From: Temnopleurus reevesii
Lineage: Eukaryota; Echinodermata; Echinoidea; Temnopleuroida; Temnopleuridae
Assembly: GCA_036244855.1 (NCBI GenBank)
Contig: BQKZ01001553.1
Location: forward strand, 14,497-66,413
Reading direction: 5' to 3'
Length of the DNA stretch: 51,917 nucleotides
Part shown: positions 1 to 13,700 of the stretch, piece after piece
Position numbering within the stretch: position 1 is the stretch's first letter
Layout: each line of letters opens with the position of its first letter
The notes under the pieces: generated by a model
Seen by the model: only the letters and a program-made list of their open reading frames with translations
What the model was told of the DNA's origin: nothing
Databases searched by the model: none
Made by a program: the position numbers and the translations under genes

Positions 1-397
1 TATCTCCTTATGCTGTTTTTTCTTGTACAATAAAATATTCCATTAAATCGGTAAATATTATACCTACTGAAATAAGTAAATATACTTTTTGGGTTTCAAT
101 CCCCTTTAAGTTTATGCACTGCTTTAAGAAAGACTGAATGTATGTTAACGAGTGTATTAAATACGATTATCAATTATTCAGCACAGGAACTGACACCAGT
201 CATGCATATAGTTGTCTTAAAGTCTTTCATAACTTGGTGAAACACTGTCTTGGATGGTGTTTTACCAAGATAAGAATGACTGTATGATATACTTTAAGTA
301 TGACTTCTATCCATTGGATTGTGTGTAAAGATCGACAATATACAGTTGCACATGTATTCAGCTTCATTTCTTCATTATTATTCTGATAAAACATTAG
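1..397. other. Intron of ARAP gene with foldback-element ends
   Basis: No coding signal. At about 205-300 the ends of the foldback family found complete at 34942-35099 are juxtaposed in permuted order: an arm end GGTGAAACAC (about 236-246) followed by GGTGTTTTACCAAGATAAGAATGAC-like sequence (about 256-281). Confidence 0.5.
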
Positions 398-743
398 GAA
401 CTCTTGGAGCAGAACAAGCACTACTCCCATCACCAACAGGAGTTGATGTCGCAAGCCTCATACGCATCGGTAGACACCGAATCTCCATCTCAATCGCCCA
501 AACAACACAATCAGCACCAACAGCATGACCAGACGCAGAATGGACAGGATTCACCAGTTCCCATGCCAAGGAGGAAGACCCTGGAACAGGCGGGGCGATC
601 GCCCACCCTACCGGCTAGGAAGGCGCCTCCACCTCCCAAGCAGGCTGCTGCTCCGGCGGAGGAGCTGGTTAGCAGCGTAGGGAGCATTCAGGAGCAGATC
701 AGGAAGGCGGGGTATCTCTATAAGACTGGAAGCAATAGAAGAG
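398..743 (+). CDS. ARAP exon: Gln/His-rich and proline-rich linker, start of PH domain
   Basis: Acceptor ACATTAG before 398, donor GAG|GTAACG after 743, phase 0 in and 1 out. It encodes a low-complexity QHNQHQQHDQTQ stretch, a PVPMPR motif (554-571, the PxxxPR consensus for CIN85/CD2AP SH3 domains), a polyproline stretch RSPTLPARKAPPPPK, and a PH start AGYLYKTGSNRR. Reading continues open to 916 if the donor is not used. The exon looks internal, because the open frame begins at a splice acceptor rather than at an ATG. Confidence 0.85.
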
Positions 744-803
744 GTAACGGGATTGATGGTAATGATGATGATGGTGAGGATGGTAATGATAGTGATGAGG
801 ATG

Positions 804-848
<45 letters not shown>

Positions 849-3800
849 ATGGTGATGATAATCATTATGATGTTGATGATTATTATGACAACAATAATGA
901 TGATAATGAGGAATGACAAAGCAGGTGGCGGTGGTGATGGTGGTGGTTGTAGTGATGGTGGAGGTGGGAATGATGATGGTGATGGTAATGATGATGGTGA
1001 TGATGATCATTACATGTATGATGTTGATGATAATTATGACGACAATATTGATGATAATGATGAATGACAAAGGAGATGGTGGTTGTAGTGGTGGTTGTGG
1101 CGGCAGCGGTGGTAGTGGTGGTGATGGTGGTGGTGGTAGTGGTGGTAGTGGGATAGAGAGGGTAGGAGAGCTGGGGAGGAGGAGGAGGGGCATGTTGGTC
1201 ATTATAATGAGATGGTGATGATGGTGACAATACGTGTACATGATTGAATCATCTGTATTTTTATGAATCTTTTCGAATTTATCATCTCAGATTTCTTGCG
1301 GCGGTACTGTGTACTGGAGCATGGAACATTCAGCTATTATCAGGATGACAAGGTGAGTTTGGGAGCAGAAAATTTGCTTGCCTATATTTAATTTTATGAT
1401 AATTTTGTGTCCATTGTGTTTGTGTAATCCTCTCGCATTTGACATGATATGCCCACTTCTATGAATATTTTGTTTGTATTTCCCTCTCGTTCTCTTGCAT
1501 CTTTGTCACAGAAGACTCTTTTCTTCAAATAGGGGATGTCAATCTCGAGTGCATTTCTCTTTCTTTAAGACACCCAAATTTTTAGAGAGATGAAAAAAAA
1601 TTCCACTCTCTTGCAGATTTTTTTTAGCCTAAAAAGATACAATGCTATTTACATGTTTTTATACTGAATTTACACTGAATTAAAAAAAGAAGATTACCTT
1701 TTCAAATTGCCCATTTCAAAATTTGATCAAATTTTAAAACAGAAAATACTGATAGCAGCTACCCATCAATACAATTGTTGTCTATGGAAATGACAATAGA
1801 TGTGGATGGGGTTGAGTATTGTAAGAAGCACAAAGCACAAAGCAAATAAAGCTCACTGGACCAAAGCCCATATTTAATTGACCTTGACTCTTGCCATTGT
1901 TCCATTCTCAGTGTAAACATACTGTAACAGACATACATTGTGAAAAAATAGGAAATGCATTTTTCAATGAAATTGGTAATATTGTATAGTTTCCCACTGA
2001 TAAGGATGTGTTTAGCTTATTATTGTTTCATAATTATACTTCATTGATTAAGGAAGCACAGTATTGAAATTGTAAAGCACTACAATAAACAATAGACAAC
2101 TAAAGTATGTAGATCCGTCTTGTTCCTAGTAATATAACCGTGCAATTTGAATTATAAAGGAGATTCTAAAAATGTATTTTTCATAATGCGTTTTTTGCTA
2201 TATTTAGATTACAGGATAATTTTGAAGAAAAATTGGTCAATGTTCACATAATGAATGAGTGAGCTTCTAAAATATAAGTACTTGTTATAATATATAACAT
2301 AGATATATAAGTAATTGTTTTTAGGGTCTATTATTTTGGATTGTGAATCACACAGTATTTTTAAATCAAAGTTAATAGTAATTTGTGAGGCATGTTGTGT
2401 TCATTTGTTTGTTCATTTTGTTAAAATGCTTTTGTGTTTACACATATGTAGACTCTGTATCATGAACATATCAATTTTTCATGTTCAGTTGTTAAAATAC
2501 AATGTAGACTTTGAATACATTTATAGGTTAGAAATAAAATTATAGATACAAATTGTAGGCTTGTACTAACCAGTCACTGAGTTTATAGTTGCCCAGTTGG
2601 TGTGAAAATATCATTGCACCTGAATGGGATTCAAACCCATGACCTCTGGTTTGCTAGACCAGTGTCATAACAACTTGACCACTAGAATTCTGATTTGGTT
2701 CAATCTCTGGTGGTTTATGGAAGCAAAAAATGTGTATTTTCAGGTATATGACAAGTTTTGTTGTAATAGGGGAAAAAGTCTACATGTACATGTATGGTCT
2801 TGTAACTTCATCAATTTTGTTTTGTATGACAGGCAAACCAGGCAGCAAAGAATACCATTGAAGGAACAGACATGGTGTTTGTAGCGAACAGTGCACCTAA
2901 ACAAGGGTGAGTGAACACCTCGCCAGCAAGTGTTATAACATTTTTATAAAGCAATCACTTAACCCTATTCCAACTGGGGGGGGGGTCAATTTGACCCCCC
3001 CCTCCACAAATTTTGTGATCGCGCCGCCGTGCAAAAATTTTTCACCGCGAGACTCGCTGACTTTTTACTTTCAAGTCTTGCGCAACTTTTAAGACTATTT
3101 TCGCGAAAATCGGGAGTATGGTTATGTCGCCGCGCCACTTTTTGTACATGCATGTCAGACCGAAAATCGCTAAAAAACGTGATTTTGTGTACAAAGTCAA
3201 TGTAAATTGGGATTTCAGTCTGAATTCATAAAGATGTAGTTATTTTCAATTTTATGGGTTATAATTAATTCATTTTAGCATAAATATGCTTAAAAAATGT
3301 TCTGCAATAAATTTCATCCAAAAATCAATAGAAAACAAAAGGTTGAAAAAACAAAGAAATACATAAGAAATTCATAAAACAATAAAAAACATAAGAAATA
3401 CCTTGTCACACCAAATTTTTTTCCAAGTAGTATTGTGAGGAATAATATGGAGAATATTCATACCAAAAATGAGCTTTCTAAGAGCTTCAATGAGTGAAAT
3501 AGAACAGAAAATAATATTTCATGCACAAATTTGCATAATTAATTAATTAAAAATAGAAATCATAAATTTTCAGAAAATCAAACTATACAGTCATATAGTT
3601 TACACTCTACACTATGCGCGTGCAAAATTTCGCGGCGATCGCGCAATCCACGGCCGAGATCTGAAGGGGGGGTCAAATTGACCCCCCCCCAGTATAAACT
3701 TGGTCTGAAAAAGCCCAGTTAAAATAGGGTTAAAGAAGGGTGAGTTGAGGCCCTTGAGGACATGGAGTTGTGTTTATTTTAGCTCTTAAATGGACATTAT

Positions 3801-4670
3801 GCTGTATGATCACATTCTTTATAAAAATAATGGGTTAAGAAGAAATTTTTTCTCTCGTGAAGGATTTGATGTTATCATGACTATGTCATATTATTGATTC
3901 TATCAATGAAAAGTAACTTGTCAAAGATGGTTAATATTTTTATTTTTTTAAATTTTTTTTGTATGAAAGTGTTGGTATGTGAATGTATCAGGATCATTAA
4001 TTTACCCTTGTTGGTATTTTAAAACCTCTAGTATAGCCGTCATACGTGTAATTGTTTTAACTTTTTTTGTGCGTGCCTTGAGCACTGAATCTCAGTAGAT
4101 TTGGCGCCTTTATTTGTATTGTTATTATATTATTATTTATCCTCAGCCCACCTTCACTCTATTGCTCTGAAATTTTGAGCATGTTTAGTGTAGTGATAAC
4201 TTTGTGGAATCTTTCTTTAGTTTACATAGTACCTGTATATATTTCTTCAAGGAGTAGGACTCTGTCCTTAATTTGTTGAATACTGAACTTTATAATTACC
4301 ATAAACTTTGTGTAGGGACTGCCTATTTCCCGTAGTCAACGGGTTAATTGTATGACTCATATTCATAATCTTTCATTTCAGCCATGAGTATTGCTTTGAG
4401 ATTGGTACGACGTTAAACGAAGGACGTCTCTTTCTCTTTGCTGCCGAGGATGAAGCGGACAGAAGAAACTGGATGTATTCCCTTATCAAGGTTAATCTAC
4501 ACTTAGACATTGATTAACATTACTTCCCATTTTAAGAATTCTGTGACTCTCAATGCTACTGTACTATATATATACACGGTATCTGAATATTTTATGACAT
4601 GTTTAAGATTATTATATGAAAATAATAGGTTTCAAAGTGTTTGTTTAGTGTTTCTAAGCCAGCTAAGATA

Positions 4671-4726
<56 letters not shown>

Positions 4727-7700
4727 TGTTCACGTATTGGCACGGATTGGTATATAAAAGACGAGACGAGAAGTGTGCATTAATGCCAATAATTTTTATT
4801 GGCATTAATGCACAATTCTCATCTCGTCTTTTATATATATATATATATATCACCAGATTAGATAAATTGTCTTTAAGTTTATAGAATTACATGTATTGTC
4901 CAAGTTACAATTAAATAAAAGATGCGATGAATAAGTTGTTATCCAAGTTACAATGAATATGAATTTTCTTAAATTCATTGTCTATGTTACGATGAAAATA
5001 AGAATAGCTTGATAGTGTAGGTATGAGGGAAAACAAAATTCTCATTTTCCTTTTATACTGATTGTTAATATTTGATATTTATAATACATAATTACATTAT
5101 GGCCGTTGCATATACATTTGTATTTATGTAGTCGTTGCAAAGTCGATAATCAATTTGTAAATTCATGTCATTGTCTTTTGTTTGTAGTTTCACACACCAG
5201 AATGCATGTGGAAGGACTGTGAAGCTTACGAGTATGCTGGATTCCTTAGGAGAAAAGTTGGAAGATCATCGGTATGTTATCTATTTCTGTCACTCTTTCC
5301 ATTTATATAATAACGCATGACCTTTATACTGTCAAATTCTGCACACAACTTGCACTCTCAAATTCAATCAGAGTTTCTGAAAGAAGGATAGGAACAAATA
5401 TGATAAGAAGCAGTGTAGCAAGAATTTGTCTATATTTGCCACTTTCACCCAGGTGAGGTAATGGGAGGAGGGAATCACATATTATAATACCCATTGATTT
5501 TACAGCTGAACATCTAAGATGTGCCTGAAAGGCTATGAAACGAGTGTTCATATGTTATTAATTGTTTTAAGCATTCACAGGTGATGGTGAAAGAAAGCTG
5601 CAATTGAATATAAGTTAAATGCAAATTAATTGTATTTTGAAATGTGCATTCTAATTGGCTCACATTCTTTGCTTTAATGAGGATGTGCAAGGAGTTTGAC
5701 TGGTCAATACCGATAACCTTCAATTTGCAGTTACAACTTTCTTGCAACAGATTTGTATCATGCCAATCAATACTTTATTATTGTAGGTTCCACATGGTAT
5801 GCAATTACCTCAGGAACAACAGGGACTAATATTCCTGCTATTGCATTGCAATTTGCTATGCATTTTAGCATGATTGCTACACAATAAAGCTTTGTTTAGC
5901 AACTTTTCCACATATAACTGTACAGTAAAGTGTTTAAAATTTGTCTTAATGTCTAAAACTGCTTATCAGATGTGAAAAGTGAAATTATTCCCCAAATAAA
6001 AATATGTCTCTGATTATGTTTTTTTTTCTTCAGACCACATGGCAGAGGTTATGGTTCATCCTGCAAGGCAAGCGTCTCTCATTCTACTCAGTCGAAAAAG
6101 ATGGCATGGAGGTCATCGACCTTAGAAAAGCTAAGGAGATCAGTAAGTGCTCTGAATTGTGTTCATTAGCTTAATTTGAATTCATTCAAAATTTATTTAT
6201 GACACTACAGTGTATGTAGATTCAATATACCGGTTCCAAATCCCAAAGAAAATGCACATTTTGCTTCTAGTCAAAACGTGCTGTTCTATATTCTGTAAAT
6301 GTACATGTAGTTCATTAAAAGATCATTTTGCACTGTATATTAATTGTTCCACATTGATGTATATTCTTGTACAGGTCAAGACCATGAAGAGGAGAGCAAT
6401 GAACATGTAAAGGACATAGCAATCGTCATTGAAGGAAGGTAAGGGCCTATTGTATTCTAGTAATAATGAATGGTTGAACATTGAATGAGATATAAGCGCT
6501 TGGAAACATTGTACAAAGCACTATTTAAGTATTAGATATTATCAGCATTATTATTATCATTTTCAATTAGAGATATCAATGAGAAAAGAGGGAGAAAGGA
6601 AAGAAAATTTGGAGATGGGAGGGTAGTAGGGGGAGAGAGGAAAAGGATTAAGGGGAAGAGGGAAGGGGGAAGAGAAGGAAAGGAGCAGAGGAGAGGAAGG
6701 GAGTGGAGAGACGGAATGGGATGGGATGAAAGGGGAGGGGTAGAAAATGAAGAAATATATGAAGGAAGGAAGGAATACAGGAACCAGGTGAAAAAAAGAA
6801 GACTGACTCATGGTAGAAGAAGAGACATAGAATTAACAGAAATGGAGCAAAAGATGGTAGATGGTCATGTCTGGATAGAGAGAAGAAGGGAAGCGATCTA
6901 GGCAGAAAGAGAAAATGAAAGATAAAGAGAGGCAGATAGAATGGGTCATGTTCCTGCTTGAGAAAAAAAAGAGTAGAATACGTAGAAAATTTTCTTTCAT
7001 TTAGATGTTTGAAATGTGTTATACGGTAAGTTAGATAATTTGTTATGTCTTTAAAAAGGCTGTTTTTACTCTATAAGGCTTCCCAACTTTCTGTTCTCTC
7101 CGCATTATAAACTTGTAATTCTCATCATCATCTTCTCCCTTCAGAACGATATATCTACGAGCTGACACACAGACAATCAGTGACGCCTGGATGACAGCAT
7201 TACAAAAGAACTCATCGGTAAGTTTGGGGTTTTATTGAGACAACTGCTACATCCCAAGCTTGAAATGAAATAACCATTGATTATGAATGCTACTTTAAAT
7301 GAAGCGTTGTCATCAAATTTTCAATAGTTTTAACACTCTGTAATATATCTGATTGATATGGTTTAAAAATTAGAATTTTTCACTATGTACTACCTAGATA
7401 TATATCCAACGTTTGTATCAAGGTTGTATCATTTCTAACCCATGTTATGACATGATATGTGTACTAATCAATACCATAGGAATTGTTTTTTCTTCTCTCC
7501 TTCGAGCATTTCATCCCTTTTTCACACACTGAAAGGTTGGATGCTGTACATACATTTATGTGTTCAAATGGGGATGTTCTTGTTACATATTCATCTCCCT
7601 CTTTTCCAGCAGACATTTTGTATGATACTGCTCTGCTGTCGTATGACCCAAAACCAATATTTTCCTAATTATCAATGAACATTCACTTACCACCTCTCTC

Positions 7701-10700
7701 CTTTAGCATATTATCTCCCCATATAATTGTCCATGAATTGATGAATGAATGATTCAGTGATGAAGTAAAATATTTTTCAATTGATCTTTTTCATGGATCA
7801 ATCTTTTTCATTTTTTTATCTCAACAGCAAACTGGTTTAGAATTGGAAGATCAGTTACTGACAGGAGAGCACATACCACACATTGTCAAAGAGTGTATTG
7901 AATTTGTCTATATCCATGAAGGTATGTTTATTCTTATTTCACATCTCTAATTGTTTATTCAGTAATGTGATGATCAAAACAGTATCAAATGATTTGTATG
8001 ATATCAACATTTTCCTATTGGGGAGGGAACTTCCTGTTTTACATTTAGCTTAGAATTTGAATTGTATCTATAATTCCCATCTATCTTTATTTCCTTTTCA
8101 AATACAATGAAAAAGCAAGTTGTAAATGCACAACAACCACAGTACCTCTCTAATACTATTGAACTATATACACCCTCTCGAAACCTTTGCTCTTCATCAG
8201 ACACACATAAACTTGTTATACCAAAGTGTAGACTCAAAACAGCTGAAAAGCGCTTCTCAGTAACTGCTCCAAAACTGTGGAACAGTATCCCTCTTGCAAT
8301 ACGGGCAATTTAAAAAAAAACTTTGAAAAACTTCTTAAGACTTACAATGTACCTTTTCCCACAGTAATCAAATTGTTTTTATTTTTCTTGTTCTGTTAAA
8401 TTGTAAAGTGCTATGATACTCTCTGTTTTTTTGCGCTATAGAAATGATCTATATTATTATTATTATTATCATTATTCATATACAGGTACATGTACATCTA
8501 ACAGGTCATATCATATACATGTATAAAGGGAAGGAAAAAAACGATGGGGTTGCTATTAAAGTACACAGAATGATAATGAGATATAATGTTCATGTATGTA
8601 TGAAATCATAGCTTGTGGTGTGCCCCTGTAATTCAATTTTGTATTTGGGAGTTTGTCTTCTGGATAATCTGACATCCTAAATGTAAATAATCTTCTCTGA
8701 TTAATTCATGTAAAAGTCTGCAAAATCTGAAAATATTTCATCATGGCCTGTATAAAAAAAGAATTACTTGGTGATGATAACTGTGCATTTTATTAACAGG
8801 TCTTGAGCAGCAAGGCATCTACAGACTGAGCGGCACTGCATCCAAGATCCAGAGAGTGCGGGAGATGTTCAGAGTCAACCCAAGAGCGGTGCGGATCAGC
8901 AGGGATGATTTTGAAGTAAACGACGTAACGGGGGCTCTCAAGAAGTACTTCCGAGAGCTCCCCGATCCTGTGTTAACTAAGGAGTGGTATAACAAGTGGA
9001 TTGAGGTGTCAGGTAAGCAGACAGATTATCTCGCCCTCTATCAGGAAAACCGCTCTTACAGTGTATCATCCGTGTTAACAATACTTTGAATGCATCTAGC
9101 TTATCAGAATTAGGACACCTTATTTGGTGATATTTTTGCAGTCTTGGTTACATATGCATAAAGTTGAAAAGAGTCATCTGCACATTCACCGATAAGAAGG
9201 CTTAGTATTTGTTGCACCTAATCAATTGTTTTCTAAAGGTACATTTAGAAGATGGCTACATTTATTTTTCAGAATGTGGTTAATCAGTTCCTGTGGATCT
9301 CTCTCCAATAGGTCTTTGCAATGTTGAAAATATTGGAAAATGTCTCCCAAAACTCTTCCATGTTTAAATTGTACCTTCTGTAATTTTAAGGAGCGGTCTT
9401 TGAAATGTCTCTTCTTCGAGCATAATCTGGGCCCCGTAACATAAAAGTTTGCGATTAATCGCTATTTGATTTAGCGATCAATTGCAAACTTTAGTACGTG
9501 ATTTGCCATAGACTTGCAATTGATATCAATCGCTATCAGATTAGCAATTAATCGCAACCCTTTATGTTACGGGGGTCTGGAGTTGTGAACTATTTATGTA
9601 CCAGTTTTAAGTTCATGAGACACTAGCACCGACTTTATAAACCTCGGCATGTACTCATCATGTTGTAACATTTATATTATTGTGTTCATTCTAGATTACA
9701 CCGACCATGCTATTAAGCTGGAATGGTACAAACACATCCTGCAATCGCTACCCAAGGTTCATTAACACACACTCAAGACCATCATAGCACATCTCATCAG
9801 GTACACCTTGGGTTTAGTGTTTATTCTAACACCAAGGTTGTGTTTCATAAAGCCGTGCATACTCAGTAATAATGCTCTCAGTAATAACTTCTGGTGCTGA
9901 ATCGCACCGAAGAAAGGATCACCAGTGGATCATACATTTTAGTGTAGGTCTATGCACAGCTTTATTAAACACAACCCAGTAGATAGTCCTTAGTATTCAA
10001 TAATATTGGAGTGTTATTGTGGTGCTTGTGTATGTTTTGCACCCATTGATAATACACCCTAGTGTCTGTCTGAAATTGAACTTGCACTGTTAAGATAAGT
10101 ACTTCACAAAACTTTGGTACACTATATACAATGCGGTTGTTGTAAACACCTGGTAATAGTAAATGAACTGGGATAATACTTCATATAAAGTGCATGATAG
10201 TTAATTATTATCAATATGAGCGTATTAAGCCGTGCATTTAATTCGCGTATTGTATCCCTTCATTTCCAGTCATCCAAATTTTTACCATAATACAAGACAG
10301 AACAAATTCCCCATAGGCTACCGTGTTTTATTTGCCTCCAATATGAGGCCATATTGGACATTTCACGGCTTCAATTTCACGCATGCGCAAATCAGTGATC
10401 AGCTGCGCGAAGAACTCTCATGAAATCCCATAGGCTTTATACGTGTATCGATCGAGCGAAATTTGTTTTGATTTTGTTCGTGATCAAAATGGCAGCGAAT
10501 AGGTCTCGATTCGCTTCGTTAACCGAGGACGATTTTGAGGAGATTATAAGATTAAAAGACGCAGAAAATTATTGTTGGATTTAAATTGACAAGACAGTGT
10601 GCCATGGGAGATCAGCCTTCTGGTACTTCTACAATAATACCGGTAAGTCAAAAGCTAGGCTTAATCGTAGTTTAGCAGGTCCCCAGCATTCACTTTCCAC

Positions 10701-13700
10701 AGTATAGCTTTATTCAGTGTACGCAGTGGGGACCTCAATCCACCGCCATAGACTTGCGTGTAAAGAAATGCGTGCAACCTCTGCGAGGGGGGACCTAAAG
10801 TACGATATCGCCAGATAATAATAATTATATTGGATGGCTTTATTTCATGAAATACCGGGAATATTGCACTCGTTAGGGCCAATATTGCACTCATCTTCGA
10901 TTCGTGCAATATTGCCCTAACTCGTGCAATATTCCCTGGTATTCCATTTATTGCCATCCAATATTATATAAATATTTACATTATGGATGATAGCAATTGC
11001 AATGCATAGTCATGTCTAAGACAATTTAACACACTTTTTTAATAGTGTACACATACGGGATGTAGCTTTCAGAAGTTTAGCTATAGTTTTTGTTCAAATA
11101 ATGACTATAAAGATATAGTAATGTTACACTCTATTTGAAGTTCTTGCAAATAATTTAGAGCAGTTGTTACAGTATCATTTTAACAATAACATAATAATAC
11201 ATAATAATAATACATAACATTTATTAGGCGCTTAATACGGATGTTTCTAAGCGCACAGTATTCTGATTACGGAAAGATTATTAACCGGTAAATTAAGTGA
11301 AGAAAAAGAGGAGGAATAGGTAACATAAAAAATTAACAAAACAAATTAACAAAAACAGAGGCGATCAATTAAAACAATGTAAATATAGTGTGCACCTCCA
11401 CTGACCGACCCACAACAACATTTTACTGTTTAAAAAAATATGTTTTTAGCAAAGATTTGAATTGAGATACGGAGGGGGCACGATGAATAGATAAGGGCAG
11501 TTTGTTCCAGAGATTGGGGGCGATAACAGAAAAGGCGCGGTCACCATAATGAGTATGGGTACATGGTCCAGGTGCTAATTGAAGTGTTGAGGATGAGCGA
11601 AGAGTTCGAGACGAAGCACGTGAACGAAATTAGGACAGTTCACAAGGAATGATATACATGAAATATATTATTATGGATAGCAAATTTGGGTGTCTATTTT
11701 TACACTTATTGAGAATCCACCTACCTGTAGCAGTGCCTTTCAAAGTTTCATGTAATAAAAACTTCAATTTCTTAGTCACCATGTTTACACCCACTGTCCA
11801 AGGTTACACCATTTTTATCCAAAGTGATTCATTTATTGTTCAGAAAAAGTTAAAGTTTAGAAGAATTAAAAAGATAGAAGACAAACCTCATTGGTTTATA
11901 TTTCTTGGTGTTTCAAGTTCTCTATTCTCCTTGGTTCAAAGGATACTTCTTATTCGTCTCTGTTCTTTGTAGGCTACAAATATTGTAGTGAAGTGTAGTG
12001 TAGTGTAGTGTAGTGTAGATTGTAAAGCTTTCAGTGCCGATAAGGTGGACCTGTGCGCTAAGCAAGTAGCCACTGTTATTATTATTATTATTATTTGTTT
12101 CTTTTTCTTGATCTTTGTAGAGTTAGGGAGAAAGAAAGAATCAACAAGATGACAGAGAAGAACCTAGCATCTGTGTTTGGACCAACCCTCATGGCATTAC
12201 CAGATGTAAGATTACACTGTATATTAACATGTTGAAGACTATTTACCAATTTTTTTTTATCCTTGTCTTCTGAGTACTTGTACATTTGTACGTATTCTGA
12301 AAAAAATAGCACAGTTGAATATTTTGTATTCCTTTTGGTTATAATACCATAGAGTGTTTTATGCCCATAATATTAGTTAGAAATAGATAGTTGAATTGTA
12401 TAAATTGATGACAATATCAATATGAAACAAGTTCAAAACCAGAGTGATTGTATTTCAAGCTGATTTTCCTTTTTAGGCATGATAATCGCAATGAAAGAAA
12501 CTCTTGTTAACCATATTTGCATCATGAAAGCAATGCTAAGAAGGAGCTGTTTGTGATGACCTCTTGAACTATTACAAATGGCTATTAAATTGCTCCCACA
12601 ATATTCTTTATAAGTAGATGATCTATACATGCATTCAATATTCATAATTGAAATTATGTGAACCTTTTTCCTCTGATTCAGTCCACCTTCGGCAACGCTG
12701 AGAAGGAGATAGCGGTGATTGGTGACCTCATGACGTATTACAGATGGCTATTTGATGTCACTGAGGAGGAATGGTCGGAGGAAGATAAGAAGGTCAAGAA
12801 ATTGACTGAAATCCATCAACTTTTCACCGCCAAACCAAAGGTCAGTTGGAGTAGATTTTATACTGGAAAAGAAACATCAAGAAGAAATAGTCAGTTGTTG
12901 CACAATGTAGGATAGAAACTATGGCCATCGCAAGAAACCCTTGTTATGATAGTCAAAATCTATTGTTAAAAACGTATTGCTAGAAATGATAGTTATGAGG
13001 CTATGTTTCCTTTTCTCCATTTAGCAGGCTTGTTTTTTCATGCTGGATCTAAAAATCTCTGGAATGACCCCTGAAGTTTCTCTACATGGGCGATTGGCAA
13101 TTGACACTTTATATCTAATGATCAAATACAGTGTAGGGTATTAAAAGAAATGTTGATCAAAAACAATTTTTCCTACATGTACATGTATACTCCTGAATTG
13201 AATTTTTACATGATTTTCATCATGTTTATGGATTATGTGTGATGGGTATGTTTTGACTTTGTGTTTGTTTCTATTTGTTTCTTCAGCAGCAATCCAATGC
13301 AATAGTGATGCCATTCTACATTAGAAACAAGAACGAGGGAAACAGTATAACGTTACCTGTGAGTAGTTACATGACTTCTGTTTCATTTGAATCATTTTTA
13401 AAACTTCCTATTCAACCTTCCAATGCAAATAGGAAATTGAAGTAAAAAAGGAGCTTGAGCTTTCGATCCTAGCAGAATCTTAATCATAAGCGAAATGACA
13501 AAGAAATGAAGTGAACACACAAGTATATAGAAAAGGCTAAACAAATAGGAAATTGTTATTTTTATGAGCAGCTTGTTGGAGAAAGTTTGGCAGCCGCTGT
13601 TACATCAGAGTGAGAGTGTACACTTTCGCTTGTAATATATTCTATTTTTTATTGTAAGAGGTGAGAGAAATTGCCACATTATGTTGTCTTCTGGTTTAGG

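Noticed and set aside
608..1241. Overlapping open frames rich in Ile, His, Met or Pro on both strands
   Set aside because: They are translations of the GAT/GGT repeat in six frames, with no splice or codon support.
10661..10957. 98-residue minus-strand frame also present at 22416 plus strand
   Set aside because: The shared peptide is the translation of the ATTGGATGGC foldback repeat, not a gene family.
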